Source of the DNA: DASXVX01 sp036504075
GTDB lineage: Bacteria > Bacillota > Sulfobacillia > Symbiobacteriales > Symbiobacteriaceae
NCBI GenBank assembly: GCA_036504075.1
Contig: DASXVX010000032.1
Span: 145,389 to 209,388 of the forward strand
Length of the DNA: 64,000 nt
Direction: 5' to 3'
Part shown: positions 1 to 7,621 of the stretch, piece by piece
How positions within the stretch are numbered: the stretch's first letter is position 1
How the letters are laid out: every line of letters starts with the position of its first letter
The notes under the pieces: generated by a model
The model's database searches: none
The model's input: only the letters and a program-made list of their open reading frames with translations
What the model was told of the DNA's origin: nothing
Program-made: the position numbers and the translations under genes

Positions 1-2
1 CC

Positions 3-710
3 GGGTCTGTCGTGCAACCGGACGGAAGTGTCAAACTGCCGGATGGCTCGAGTCTGTCCGCTCAGGACGCAGGCAAGAAGTTATTTGGCCCGGGGCAGGC
101 TCGTCCTGACCTGCCGCCTGGTGCTCAAGGCCAGGGCGGCGGAGGCACCACGTTTACCCAACAGAAGCCGGCCGATCTGACCTTTATGAACGATGGAAGT
201 GTAAAGCTACCGGACGGCAAGGTAATCACACCGGACGATGCTAAGCGTTTGTTTGGGTCCAACGGAGGACCCGGCGGTCCGCCGCTCGGCCCGAACGGCC
301 AGCCGTTCCAGCCGAAGCCCGGCGAGCCTGGGCAGCCCGGCCCGAACGGCCAGCCGTTCCAGCCGAAGCCCGGCGAGCCTGGGCAGCCTGGCCCGAACGG
401 CCAGCCGTTCCAGCCGAAGCCTGGTGAGCCTGGGCAGCCCGGCCCGAACGGCCAGCCGTTCCCGCCGAAGCCCGGCGAGCCCGGGCAGCCCGGCCCGAAC
501 GGCCAGCCGTTCCAGCCGAAGCCCGGCGAGCCTGGGCAGCCTGGCCCTAACCCTGGTGGCCCCGGCCCTAACCCTGGCGGCCCCGGCCCTAACCCTGGCG
601 GCCCTGGCCCTAACCCTGGCGGCCCCGGCCCTAACCCTGGCGGTCCCGGCCCTAACCCTGGCGGCCCCGGCCCTAACCCTGGCGGTCCCGGCCCTGGTCC
701 CCGGAATTAG
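3..710 (+). CDS. C-terminal part of a collagen-like repeat protein (5' end outside window)
   Basis: The reading frame is open to the left edge of the window, so the true start lies upstream and this is a partial gene. Two copies of a short motif (DGSVKLPDG followed about ten residues on by a DAxKxLFG segment) are seen at the start, which suggests a repeated small domain. The rest is low complexity: five 17-residue units beginning PNGQPF and seven 7-residue PNPGGPG units. Gly-x-Pro-rich tails like this occur in secreted or surface proteins, including spore-surface proteins, but no signal or anchor is visible in this fragment. A strong terminator follows the stop codon. Function is unknown. It is a real gene rather than noise because frame, repeats and terminator agree. 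Confidence 0.7.
   Translation, partial: GSVVQPDGSVKLPDGSSLSAQDAGKKLFGPGQARPDLPPGAQGQGGGGTTFTQQKPADLTFMNDGSVKLPDGKVITPDDAKRLFGSNGGPGGPPLGPNGQPFQPKPGEPGQPGPNGQPFQPKPGEPGQPGPNGQPFQPKPGEPGQPGPNGQPFPPKPGEPGQPGPNGQPFQPKPGEPGQPGPNPGGPGPNPGGPGPNPGGPGPNPGGPGPNPGGPGPNPGGPGPNPGGPGPGPRN
291..545 (+). repeat. Five tandem 51-bp coding repeats
   Basis: Five nearly identical 51-bp units encode a 17-residue unit that begins PNGQPF and ends GEPGQPG. The fourth copy has Pro for Gln after the Phe. The high DNA identity between copies points to recent expansion or to ongoing slippage or recombination. Confidence 0.9.
546..692 (+). repeat. Seven tandem 21-bp coding repeats
   Basis: Seven 21-bp units encode PNPGGPG. 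They differ from each other only at silent positions (ggt/ggc, ccc/cct). They directly follow the 51-bp repeats, in the same frame. Confidence 0.9.
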
Positions 711-721
711 TCCACATTCAA

Positions 722-759
722 GGAGCGTCCGCCGATCAAATCGGCGGACGCTCCCTTTT
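722..759 (+). terminator. Rho-independent terminator after the repeat protein
   Basis: A perfect 15-bp GC-rich stem (722-736 with 740-754) has a 3-nt loop and is followed by CTTTT. It sits 11 nt after the stop codon of the repeat protein. Confidence 0.9.
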
Positions 760-779
760 GTATGCATGCCTCAAGAAAG

Positions 780-813
780 AAGCCGTGCACGGAGTTTCCC
801 TCCGCCACGGCTT
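780..813 (-). terminator. Terminator of the ABC exporter operon
   Basis: Inverted repeat AAGCCGTG / CACGGCTT (780-787 with 806-813) contains an inner CGGAG/CTCCG stem. Read on the minus strand it is followed by a T-rich run (TTCTTTCTTG). It lies just after the stop codon of the permease gene. Confidence 0.8.
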
Positions 814-831
814 CGCCCGTTTGACCGGGAA

Positions 832-1605
832 TCAACTGCCAATTAGCTTTCGCCGCATCAATACCACTGGCCACGGCAGCAAAATTGCGGCTACCACGGC
901 CAGCCAGGCTGCGTCGGCAAGCACATGGACCGGTTGCCCCAGGACCAACTCCCGCGACAGTCGCACCGCGTGCATGAGCGGCGTGAACCAGGCGACAATT
1001 TGGGCGGCCTTCGGAAAGGTCTCAATCGGGAAGAAGATGCCAGCGAAAATGAACTGGGGCGTCAACGTGAGGGTGATGTAGTAGTTAAAGTTGTCGATGT
1101 TGGCGACCAGGGAGGCCACGATCATGCCGGCCGCGGCGAAAACCAGCCCCTCCAGCAAGGCCGCCGGGGGGACCAGCAGGGCAGTCCAGTGGAAGCCCGG
1201 CACCAGCCGGAACATGAAGATGGCGCTGAGGATGATGGTACCGCTCAGTACAGCCTTGGTCGCGCCGTAAAGCAGTTCCCCGGCGACCACTTCGTCCAGG
1301 CTGATGGGCGTGGCTGTGATGGCGTCAAACGTCTTCTGAAACTCCATCCGGATGTAGCTGCCGAATGTACACTCAAAGCTGGCGGCAAACATGGCTGACT
1401 GGGCGATGATGCCCGGTGCGATGAAGGCCACGAAGGGCAGGCCGTTCAGCTCCTTGACGAACTGGCCCACGCCGAAACCCATGCCGAAGAGGAAGAGTAG
1501 CGGCTCCACCAGCCCGGAGACGACGTTGGACCAGACGAACCGCCGAAAGACCAGCATATTGCGCTGCCAGACTTTTAGAAAGCGCCAGGTGAGGTTGAGG
1601 TGCAT
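832..1605 (-). CDS. ABC-2 type transport permease (NodJ/DrrB-like)
   Basis: A 257-residue integral membrane protein with about six hydrophobic segments, the usual size for ABC-2 permeases of the NodJ/DrrB type. It would form the membrane channel for the ATPase encoded just upstream. The start was placed at the ATG at 1605 because AGGAGG lies 9 nt before it. The frame stays open further upstream but would overlap the ATPase gene without a ribosome site. The ATPase stop is 4 nt before this start, so the two genes are translationally coupled. The substrate cannot be told from sequence. Relatives export drugs, polysaccharides or lipo-oligosaccharides. Confidence 0.88.
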   Translation of the reverse strand: MHLNLTWRFLKVWQRNMLVFRRFVWSNVVSGLVEPLLFLFGMGFGVGQFVKELNGLPFVAFIAPGIIAQSAMFAASFECTFGSYIRMEFQKTFDAITATPISLDEVVAGELLYGATKAVLSGTIILSAIFMFRLVPGFHWTALLVPPAALLEGLVFAAAGMIVASLVANIDNFNYYITLTLTPQFIFAGIFFPIETFPKAAQIVAWFTPLMHAVRLSRELVLGQPVHVLADAAWLAVVAAILLPWPVVLMRRKLIGS

Positions 1606-1609
1606 GGCG

Positions 1610-2539
1610 TTAATCCTCCTGCAGCGCTCGGCCTGCCAGCCGGAGGAAAACGTCCTCCAACGTGGTGGGCCGGGCCTGGTAGCTGATGATCGGCAAAGAC
1701 TGGCGCAGGCGGGAGGTGAGCGCTTCGGCCTCCGCCTGGCCGGGCAGGTAGCAGACCAGCGTGTCGCCGATTTCTTCGTGCGGGGCATCGCCGGCGGCCG
1801 CCAGGGCGGCCGCATGGTGGGCCGGGTCCAGCCGCAGTTCCAGCGCCCACGGGCCGGCGTGGCGGGCCACCAACTCTGCCGGGGATCCCAGAGTAAGCAC
1901 CCGGCCCCGGTCGACAATGACCAACCGGTCGCAAAGCTGGGCCGCCTCGTCCATGTAGTGCGTGGTGAGAATCAGGGTGACGCCCCGGGCCTTCAACTCC
2001 CGCAGCCGGCTCCAGACGACGTGGCGGGCCTGTGGGTCGAGGCCGGTGGAGGGCTCGTCCAGAATCAGCATCTCGGGCCGGTTAATCAGCCCGCGGGCGA
2101 TGACCAGCCGCCGCTTCATGCCGCCGGAGAGCTTCCCGACGTTGACATTTGCCTTCTCTTCAAGCTGGACGAACTTGAGCAAATCCGCAGCCCGGCTCCG
2201 GGCTTCGGCGGTGGGGATGCCAAAGTAGCGGGCGTACACCAGCAAGTTCTCCAGAACGGAGAAATCGGGGTCCAAATTGTCTTCCTGAGGCACAACCCCG
2301 ATGCGCCCCTTGATGGCCCGCATCTCCCGCCTTGCATCCAGACCGAGCACGGTCAGTTGGCCGGACGTAATGGGCGTGCGGCCGTAGATCATTTTCATGG
2401 TGGTGGACTTGCCGGCCCCGTTGGGGCCGAGGAAGCCGAAACACTCGCCGGGCTGGATTTCCAGGTCCAGGGCGTTCACGGCGATGAGGTCGCCGTACTG
2501 CTTGGTGAGGCTTCTGGCGGCGACGGCGGGTGTGGTCAT
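1610..2539 (-). CDS. ABC transporter ATP-binding protein (NodI/DrrA-like)
   Basis: A 309-residue ATPase. Walker A GPNGAGKST is at about residues 38-46, followed by a Q-loop, the signature LSGGMKRRL, Walker B LILDEPSTGLD, and a switch His in LTTHYMDEA. About 90 residues follow the nucleotide-binding domain, as in DrrA/NodI proteins. The start at 2539 is supported by GGGAGGAAGACAG directly before ATG. An in-frame start at 2605 exists but would lie inside the promoter described separately. It energises the ABC-2 permease encoded next. Confidence 0.92.
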   Translation of the reverse strand: MTTPAVAARSLTKQYGDLIAVNALDLEIQPGECFGFLGPNGAGKSTTMKMIYGRTPITSGQLTVLGLDARREMRAIKGRIGVVPQEDNLDPDFSVLENLLVYARYFGIPTAEARSRAADLLKFVQLEEKANVNVGKLSGGMKRRLVIARGLINRPEMLILDEPSTGLDPQARHVVWSRLRELKARGVTLILTTHYMDEAAQLCDRLVIVDRGRVLTLGSPAELVARHAGPWALELRLDPAHHAAALAAAGDAPHEEIGDTLVCYLPGQAEAEALTSRLRQSLPIISYQARPTTLEDVFLRLAGRALQED

Positions 2540-2576
2540 CTGTCTTCCTCCCGGGGGTCTCTGGCAGTCCTTTTTT

Positions 2577-2605
2577 ACTATAGAACACGCGTTCGGATCC
2601 GTCAA
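2577..2605 (-). promoter_or_regulatory. Sigma-A type promoter for the ABC exporter
   Basis: On the minus strand TTGACG (2600-2605), a 17-nt spacer and TATAGT (2577-2582). The -35 hexamer overlaps the last codons and stop of the cytidylyltransferase gene, so the exporter can be transcribed separately from the purine operon. Confidence 0.75.
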
Positions 2606-3207
2606 GCATCCGGAGCGGGGGCGTGGCGGGAATATTCTTCGGGCGTGTCAAGGTCGATGCGGACCCCCGGGCAGTCCACCGGCAGTTCCAGCACCCGGTG
2701 CGGGTGGTGCAGAAGCATCCCCCGCAGACCTACATCGGCGGGCGGGGCGCTCAACGCTTCAGCTGCCAGGGCGGCGGGCAGCAGCACGGGATTGCCGCGC
2801 CGGCCATCCCAGACCGGCACGCAGATCCGGTCGGGCGCCCAGGCCTGCATCAGGCCGGCGTAAACCCGGGGTTCGACCAGAGGCATGTCGCCCAGCGCGA
2901 CAAAAAAGCCGTCCAGTCCGGGCGGCAGCGCGGCGAGGCCCGCCTGCACCGACGTGAGCATCCCTTCGGCCCACCGGGGGTTTTCTATGAAGCACACGCC
3001 GGCACCCGTCGCGGGCACGGATCGGCAGGCGGCCTCCACCCGGGCGGCATCGCGGCCGGTCACGACGATAATCTGCGAGACGGGCGCCCCGCAGGCGGCC
3101 GCCAGTGCGGCCCCGACCACGGTCGTCTGGCCCCAGGGCAGCAGCAGCTTATGCTCCCCCATTCGTCGGGAGCCGCCGGCGGCCAGGAGTACGATCGCGG
3201 CCCTCAT
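2602..3207 (-). CDS. MocA/MobA-type molybdenum cofactor nucleotidyltransferase
   Basis: A 201-residue nucleotidyltransferase with the N-terminal signature LLAAGGSRRMGEHKLLLPW (loop plus Lys), the VVTGRD strand and ALGDMPLV with the metal-binding Asp. These are hallmarks of the MobA/MocA family, which attaches CMP or GMP to molybdopterin. Hydroxylases of the xanthine dehydrogenase family use the CMP or sulfurated form, so MocA (CTP:molybdopterin cytidylyltransferase) is the likelier role. The start at 3207 gives an ATGA overlap with the yqeB-like gene upstream, and the two genes are clearly coupled. It would supply cofactor to the molybdenum hydroxylases encoded in the same run. Confidence 0.85.
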   Translation of the reverse strand: MRAAIVLLAAGGSRRMGEHKLLLPWGQTTVVGAALAAACGAPVSQIIVVTGRDAARVEAACRSVPATGAGVCFIENPRWAEGMLTSVQAGLAALPPGLDGFFVALGDMPLVEPRVYAGLMQAWAPDRICVPVWDGRRGNPVLLPAALAAEALSAPPADVGLRGMLLHHPHRVLELPVDCPGVRIDLDTPEEYSRHAPAPDA

Positions 3208-3995
3208 CGCAGGGCCAGTAGGGCTTCCAGCACTCCCCCGGCCACGGACAGCGCCTTGTCGGAAATGGTGTAGCAACGCTCCAACTCTTTGACGGGGTCC
3301 ACATCGCCGATCTTGAGGCCCGGCGTTACGGGCGTGCCATCCCGAATGAGGCCCCGCAGGAGCCCCGGAATGGCAGCCATGACCGGAGCCCCTGCGGACT
3401 CCACGTGCCCCAAGAGGTCCCCGGCTTTGACCAGGTCACCGATCTCCCGGATGGCCCGGAAAACGCCCGCGACCGGCGCCCGTACCACCCGCTCGACACC
3501 GAAGCCGCCCCGTTCGTCCGGAATGCCGGTGTCCGGGATGGCGCCGCCCGCGTAGTAGACCCGGCCCAGACGGTGGCCCCGCTGGGTTTCGACCACGGCG
3601 CGGCAGTCTACGCCGGCGGTGAAGCCCGGCCCCAGCGCCACGACCACCGGAGCGTCGCCCAGTGCCGTGCCCAGGTTTCGCTTGGCGAGCACCGCATCCA
3701 CGACCGCCCACGGTTGGAGCGCCTGGCGGCATTCCGCTGCCGGGTCGACCAGCAGCGGAATCTCGCCGGCGGCCAGCACCGCCGGCACTTCCGCCGGATT
3801 GGCGACCAGCCGTGCGGTGACGCCTTCCACGGTCATCGCCCCCAGCGGCACCGCCTCGCAGAACGAGACCGACCGCCGGACGGCCAGCGGCCGGGCCACT
3901 TCGGTCAACACTACGGGAAATCCGGACCGGAACAGACGCCAGGCCACGCCGGTGGCCATCTCCCCGGCGCCCTTCACCAGGACGGTTGCAGCCAT
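3204..3995 (-). CDS. yqeB: YqeB-type accessory protein of selenium-dependent molybdenum hydroxylases
   Basis: A 263-residue protein starting MAATVLVKGAGEMATGVAWR, with an N-terminal Rossmann-like glycine motif (GAGEMATG) and a C-terminal domain with biotinyl/lipoyl-like segments (VRAPVAGVFR, VKAGDLLGHVE). This is the layout of the EF2563/YqeB family. That family is a genomic marker for hydroxylases carrying a labile selenium at the Mo centre. The start at 3995 has GTGAGGAAG just before ATG. It overlaps the MocA gene by 4 nt. Its presence suggests that at least one of the molybdenum hydroxylases in this window is selenium-dependent. The partner YqeC is not in the window. Confidence 0.85.
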   Translation of the reverse strand: MAATVLVKGAGEMATGVAWRLFRSGFPVVLTEVARPLAVRRSVSFCEAVPLGAMTVEGVTARLVANPAEVPAVLAAGEIPLLVDPAAECRQALQPWAVVDAVLAKRNLGTALGDAPVVVALGPGFTAGVDCRAVVETQRGHRLGRVYYAGGAIPDTGIPDERGGFGVERVVRAPVAGVFRAIREIGDLVKAGDLLGHVESAGAPVMAAIPGLLRGLIRDGTPVTPGLKIGDVDPVKELERCYTISDKALSVAGGVLEALLALR

Positions 3996-4050
3996 CTTCC
4001 TCACTCCATGATCGCAGCGATGGGTCCCGAAAGTGACCTTACCACTCGCG

Positions 4051-4087
4051 CAAGCCGGCCGACCCCCCGGGAAGGTCGGCCGGCTTG
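4051..4087 (-). terminator. Strong hairpin between ygeW and yqeB
   Basis: A perfect 14-bp inverted repeat (4051-4064 with 4074-4087) has a 9-nt loop in the 109-bp gap between the YgeW and YqeB genes. There is no clear U-run on the minus strand, so it may attenuate transcription or stabilise the 3' end rather than fully terminate. Confidence 0.55.
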
Positions 4088-4104
4088 CCACCCCGATCCC
4101 GAAA

Positions 4105-5094
4105 CTATGCCCGGCCGCCCATGGTGAGCGCCATGAGCGCCTTCTGCACGTGCAGCCGGTTCTCGGCTTCATCATAAACCACTGACTGCGGCCCGTCGAT
4201 GACCTCGTCAGTCACTTCAAAATTCCGGTCGGCCGGCAGCGGATGCATGTAAATGGCTTGCTTCGCGGCCAGGGACATCATGCGGCTGTCGCATCGCCAG
4301 CCCGGATATTTCTTGATCAGGTTAATGCCTTCCTGCTTATCCTGCGTGTAGACCAGCGGACCCCAGGACTTGGGCAGCACGATATCGGCGCCTTCGAAGG
4401 CATCCTCCATCGAATCGGTGACCCGGAACTTGGCGCCGGATTCAACGGCATTCGCCTCGGCCTGGCCGATAATCTCCGGCTGCAGGTGGAACTCCTTCGG
4501 GTGGGCCAGCGTCACGTCGATGCCGAACCGCAACATCAGGAGGATGACGGACTGCGGCACGGAGATCGGCCGCACATAGTTCGGCGCCGAGGTCCAGGAC
4601 ATGGCGAGCTTGAGCCCCTTCGTATTCTTGCCGAACCGCTCCCGAATCGTCTGCAGGTCGGCCAGCACCTGGCAGGGGTGATAGACGTCGTCCTGCATGT
4701 TCAGCACGGGCACGGTGGCGTGCTTGGCGACCTCGCGGATGTACTGGTTGCCCTCGCCATAGGCGCAGTGGCGGATGGCGATGCCGTGGCCGTACCGGCT
4801 GAGCACCTTGGCGGTGTCCTTGGCGTTTTCGCCGTGGCTGATCTGCATTTTGTCCGGCGTCAGGTCGTGGGCGTGGCCGCCCAGCTGGGTGATGCCGGCC
4901 TCAAAGGAGTTGCGGGTCCGGGTCGAATTATCGAAGAAGATCATGAACAGGGTCTTCAACGGCAGCAGCGGATGCGGCCGGCCCAGGGTGAAGTCCCGTT
5001 TCAGTTCGCTGGCGGTTTCAAAAAGCAGTTCCAGTTCTTCCTTGCTCCACTCCTGGTCCGTGATGAAGTGTTTGCCGCGCATTTGACTGTGCAT
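4105..5094 (-). CDS. ygeW: Knotted carbamoyltransferase YgeW
   Basis: A 329-residue member of the aspartate/ornithine carbamoyltransferase family. The carbamoyl-phosphate motif STRTR is at residues 57-61, with HCAYGEG, the HPCQ segment in DDVYHPCQVLADL, and the late HPLPADR motif. Overall it matches YgeW, a trefoil-knotted carbamoyltransferase. It would exchange a carbamoyl group between a ureido compound and phosphate, giving carbamoyl phosphate that a carbamate kinase (not in this window) could use to make ATP. The start at 5094 follows AGGAGGGAAACGTTA. The preceding ygeY stop codon TAA shares one base with this ATG, so the pair is tightly coupled. Confidence 0.92.
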   Translation of the reverse strand: MHSQMRGKHFITDQEWSKEELELLFETASELKRDFTLGRPHPLLPLKTLFMIFFDNSTRTRNSFEAGITQLGGHAHDLTPDKMQISHGENAKDTAKVLSRYGHGIAIRHCAYGEGNQYIREVAKHATVPVLNMQDDVYHPCQVLADLQTIRERFGKNTKGLKLAMSWTSAPNYVRPISVPQSVILLMLRFGIDVTLAHPKEFHLQPEIIGQAEANAVESGAKFRVTDSMEDAFEGADIVLPKSWGPLVYTQDKQEGINLIKKYPGWRCDSRMMSLAAKQAIYMHPLPADRNFEVTDEVIDGPQSVVYDEAENRLHVQKALMALTMGGRA

Positions 5095-6296
5095 TAACGT
5101 TTCCCTCCTACTTGATTGGCGAGAATCTGTGGGAACGCGGCGTAAAACGCCGTCGCTGCAACCAACTGTTCGATGGGGACCTGGTCGAGCACGGTATGGG
5201 CCCACTTCTCCTCGCCCGGCCCGAACCCGATGCTCGGGATGCCCAGCTGCCCGGCGGTGGCGACGCCGTCGGTGGAGAAGACCCACCGCCCGACGGCGGG
5301 CTGCCGCCTCAGAATGCCCGCGGCCGCCTCGACGCCCGCTTTCACCAGCACATGCTCCGCGGGCAGCACCCAGGTCGGGAAGTCTTTGGGCACATCCTTA
5401 TCGTAGCAGGTATAGCTGGGGTCGTTGTAGCGGAGCAACTCGACGGTGGCATCTTCGGCGCCCGGCAGCGCCTTGATTTCAGCGATTGACGACTCGGCGG
5501 TCTCGCCGATGGTCATCCGCCGGTCGACATAAAGCGTGCATTCGTCCGGCACCACGTTGTAGGAGCCGGTCTTCACTTCGAGATAGGTTGCAGCGATGGT
5601 CCCCTTGCCAAGGAAGGGGTCGTCCTTCAACCGGCTGTTCAGCGCCTCGACGCCGGCGATGATCGGCTGCATCTTGTAGATCGCGTTGACGCCGCGCTCG
5701 GGCGCACTGGCGTGACAGGCGACGCCTTTGGTCGTCACTTTGATTTCGCAGCGGCCCCGGTGGCCACGGTAAATATCCAGGTTGGTCGTTTCGCCGATGA
5801 CCACGAAATCGGGCTTGATATGGCCGTTGCGGATCGTTTGCCCAATCGACCAGCCGTCGCAGGACTCTTCCTCGACCACCCCGACCACCCAGAGCGTGAA
5901 GTCCTTGCCCAACCCCATCTCCTTGATGATGCGGGCGCCGTGGACCATGGTGGCGATGGCCTGCTTGTTGTCCGACGCGCCCCGCCCGAAGACGACGCCG
6001 TTCTCGACCTTGCCGAGGAACGGGTCGTGGTCCCAGGCGTTCGGGTCGCCCACGCCGACCGTGTCGATGTGGGAATCGTAGAGGATGGTGACGGGTCCGT
6101 TCCCCACGCGGCCTAGCACGTTGCCGATCTCATCGGTGTGCACGTCCTCCAGGCCGGCCTTGCGCATCTCCGTGGCGATGCGGGCGACGACCGCCTTCTC
6201 TTTGGTGCTGGGGCTGGGAATGGCTACGATGTCCCGCAGGAACTGTACCACGTCGGACTCGTAGCGCTGCGCTTTGGCCCGGATGGCCTCGAACAT
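5094..6296 (-). CDS. ygeY: YgeY-type M20 family metallohydrolase
   Basis: A 400-residue M20-type zinc hydrolase. Metal ligands are visible in YDSHIDTVG, GRGASDNKQA and VVEEESCDG (the Glu-Glu pair contains the catalytic base), in IGETTN, and in the late His of WAHTVLDQ. The family (YgeY, selenium-metabolism hydrolase) sits beside ygeW in E. coli and in anaerobes that break down purines. The reaction is probably hydrolysis of an acyl or carbamoyl amide of a ureido intermediate, but the exact substrate cannot be read from sequence. AAAGGTG lies before the ATG at 6296. It overlaps ygeW by one base. Confidence 0.9.
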   Translation of the reverse strand: MFEAIRAKAQRYESDVVQFLRDIVAIPSPSTKEKAVVARIATEMRKAGLEDVHTDEIGNVLGRVGNGPVTILYDSHIDTVGVGDPNAWDHDPFLGKVENGVVFGRGASDNKQAIATMVHGARIIKEMGLGKDFTLWVVGVVEEESCDGWSIGQTIRNGHIKPDFVVIGETTNLDIYRGHRGRCEIKVTTKGVACHASAPERGVNAIYKMQPIIAGVEALNSRLKDDPFLGKGTIAATYLEVKTGSYNVVPDECTLYVDRRMTIGETAESSIAEIKALPGAEDATVELLRYNDPSYTCYDKDVPKDFPTWVLPAEHVLVKAGVEAAAGILRRQPAVGRWVFSTDGVATAGQLGIPSIGFGPGEEKWAHTVLDQVPIEQLVAATAFYAAFPQILANQVGGKR

Positions 6297-6367
6297 GGTC
6301 GGTCACACCTTTCTGTTCAGTCTGCCCCCGGTGGGGGGCACTATCCCTGTAGGTCGGAAGGGGGGCG

Positions 6368-7609
6368 CTACCCCCGCAGATCGGCGGGGAGGGCGGCCCG
6401 GACGGCTTGTAGTTCCGGCTTCACCCGGATGGGCGCCCCCGCGGCCTCGATGGCCCGGCGGACATCTTTCAGGCCGCTGCCGCTGATGACGACGGCCACC
6501 GATTCGTCCCGCCCGACGATGCCCGCCTGGCAGGCTTTCTGCAGGCCCGCCACCGCCGCCCCGGCGGCCGGTTCGGCGAAGACGCCGGTCAGGCGCCCGG
6601 TCAGGCGCATGGCTGCCCGGATGTCGTCGTCGCTGACCAGCACGAAGGTGCCGCCCGACATCCGCACCCGGCGGATGGCCTTGACGTAGTTGCGGGGCTC
6701 GCCCACGGCGATGCCGTCGGCGATCGTATTCTCCGGCCCGTGCCGGTAGGCGCCGCTGTGGAAGCAGTCGTGAATCGCCGGCGAACCGTCGGCCTGCACG
6801 CCGAGAATGCGGGGCGTTTTTGCGATCCACCCGAGCAGGGCCAACTCCTGAAAGGCCCGGGCGATGCCGGCCACCGTGCAGCCGTCGCCCACGGAGACGA
6901 CCACCCAGTCCGGTACCTGCCAGTTGAGGTCCAAAGCGATCTCCAGGCCGCAGGTCTTCTTGCCTTCGACCAGGTAGGGATTGATGCCGGAAAGCCGGTT
7001 GTACCAGCCGTACTCCGCGATGGCCTCCGTGGCCAGGCGGAAGGCGTCGGCGTAGGAGCCGTCCACCTGGAACACGGCGGCCCCGAACATGAGCAACTGG
7101 GCGACCTTGCCCTCCGCCGCCGTCTTCGGCACGAAGATGACGGCCTGCAGTCCGGCCGCGGCGCAGGCCCCGGCCAGCGAGGAGGCGGCGTTGCCGGTGG
7201 AGGCGGTCGCCAGGGTCCGGGCACCGACCTCCAGGGCCTTGGCCACGCCCACGCCCGAAGCCCGGTCCTTGAGCGAGGCGGTGGCGCTGCGGCCTTCGTC
7301 TTTCAGCCACAGACGCTCTAAGCCTAGTGCCCCAGCCAGTCGAGGTGCGGCGACCAGCGGCGTGCCGCCGGGCACCAGCGGCCCCTGCGGGCCGTCCGGG
7401 TCGACCGGCAGGAGCGGCATGAACCGCCACATGCCGGGCAGAGGCGAGCGGGCCACCGCATCGCGGTCCCAGTCCCGGGCGATGGCCGCATAGTCGAAGA
7501 TGACGTCCAGAATGCCCTCCGGCCCGCAGTCCGGGCAGGTCGTGCTGACCGGCGTAGCCGGCCAGGTCTTGCCGCACAGAACGCATTCCAGGTGCTTAAC
7601 GTACTGCAT
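6368..7609 (-). CDS. Threonine-synthase-like PLP enzyme with zinc ribbon
   Basis: A 413-residue fold-type II PLP enzyme. The N-terminus carries a Cys4 zinc ribbon (C9, C12, C25, C28), as in many archaeal and bacterial threonine synthases. The PLP lysine is K114 in TASLKDRAS, followed by the phosphate-binding STGNAAS loop and a late SGSGLKD. It sits between the hydantoinase and ygeY genes, where E. coli has ygeX (diaminopropionate ammonia-lyase), yet it is not YgeX: the Zn ribbon and motifs are those of the threonine synthase group. Beta-elimination on an amino-acid product of the ureide pathway is the likely job. Ordinary threonine synthesis is less likely because no other threonine gene is nearby. 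Confidence 0.82.
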   Translation of the reverse strand: MQYVKHLECVLCGKTWPATPVSTTCPDCGPEGILDVIFDYAAIARDWDRDAVARSPLPGMWRFMPLLPVDPDGPQGPLVPGGTPLVAAPRLAGALGLERLWLKDEGRSATASLKDRASGVGVAKALEVGARTLATASTGNAASSLAGACAAAGLQAVIFVPKTAAEGKVAQLLMFGAAVFQVDGSYADAFRLATEAIAEYGWYNRLSGINPYLVEGKKTCGLEIALDLNWQVPDWVVVSVGDGCTVAGIARAFQELALLGWIAKTPRILGVQADGSPAIHDCFHSGAYRHGPENTIADGIAVGEPRNYVKAIRRVRMSGGTFVLVSDDDIRAAMRLTGRLTGVFAEPAAGAAVAGLQKACQAGIVGRDESVAVVISGSGLKDVRRAIEAAGAPIRVKPELQAVRAALPADLRG

Positions 7610-7621
7610 CGGAACCCTCCT

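Noticed and set aside
291..692. Possible CRISPR array
   Set aside because: Repeats are contiguous and in frame, without unique spacers, and they encode Pro/Gly units.
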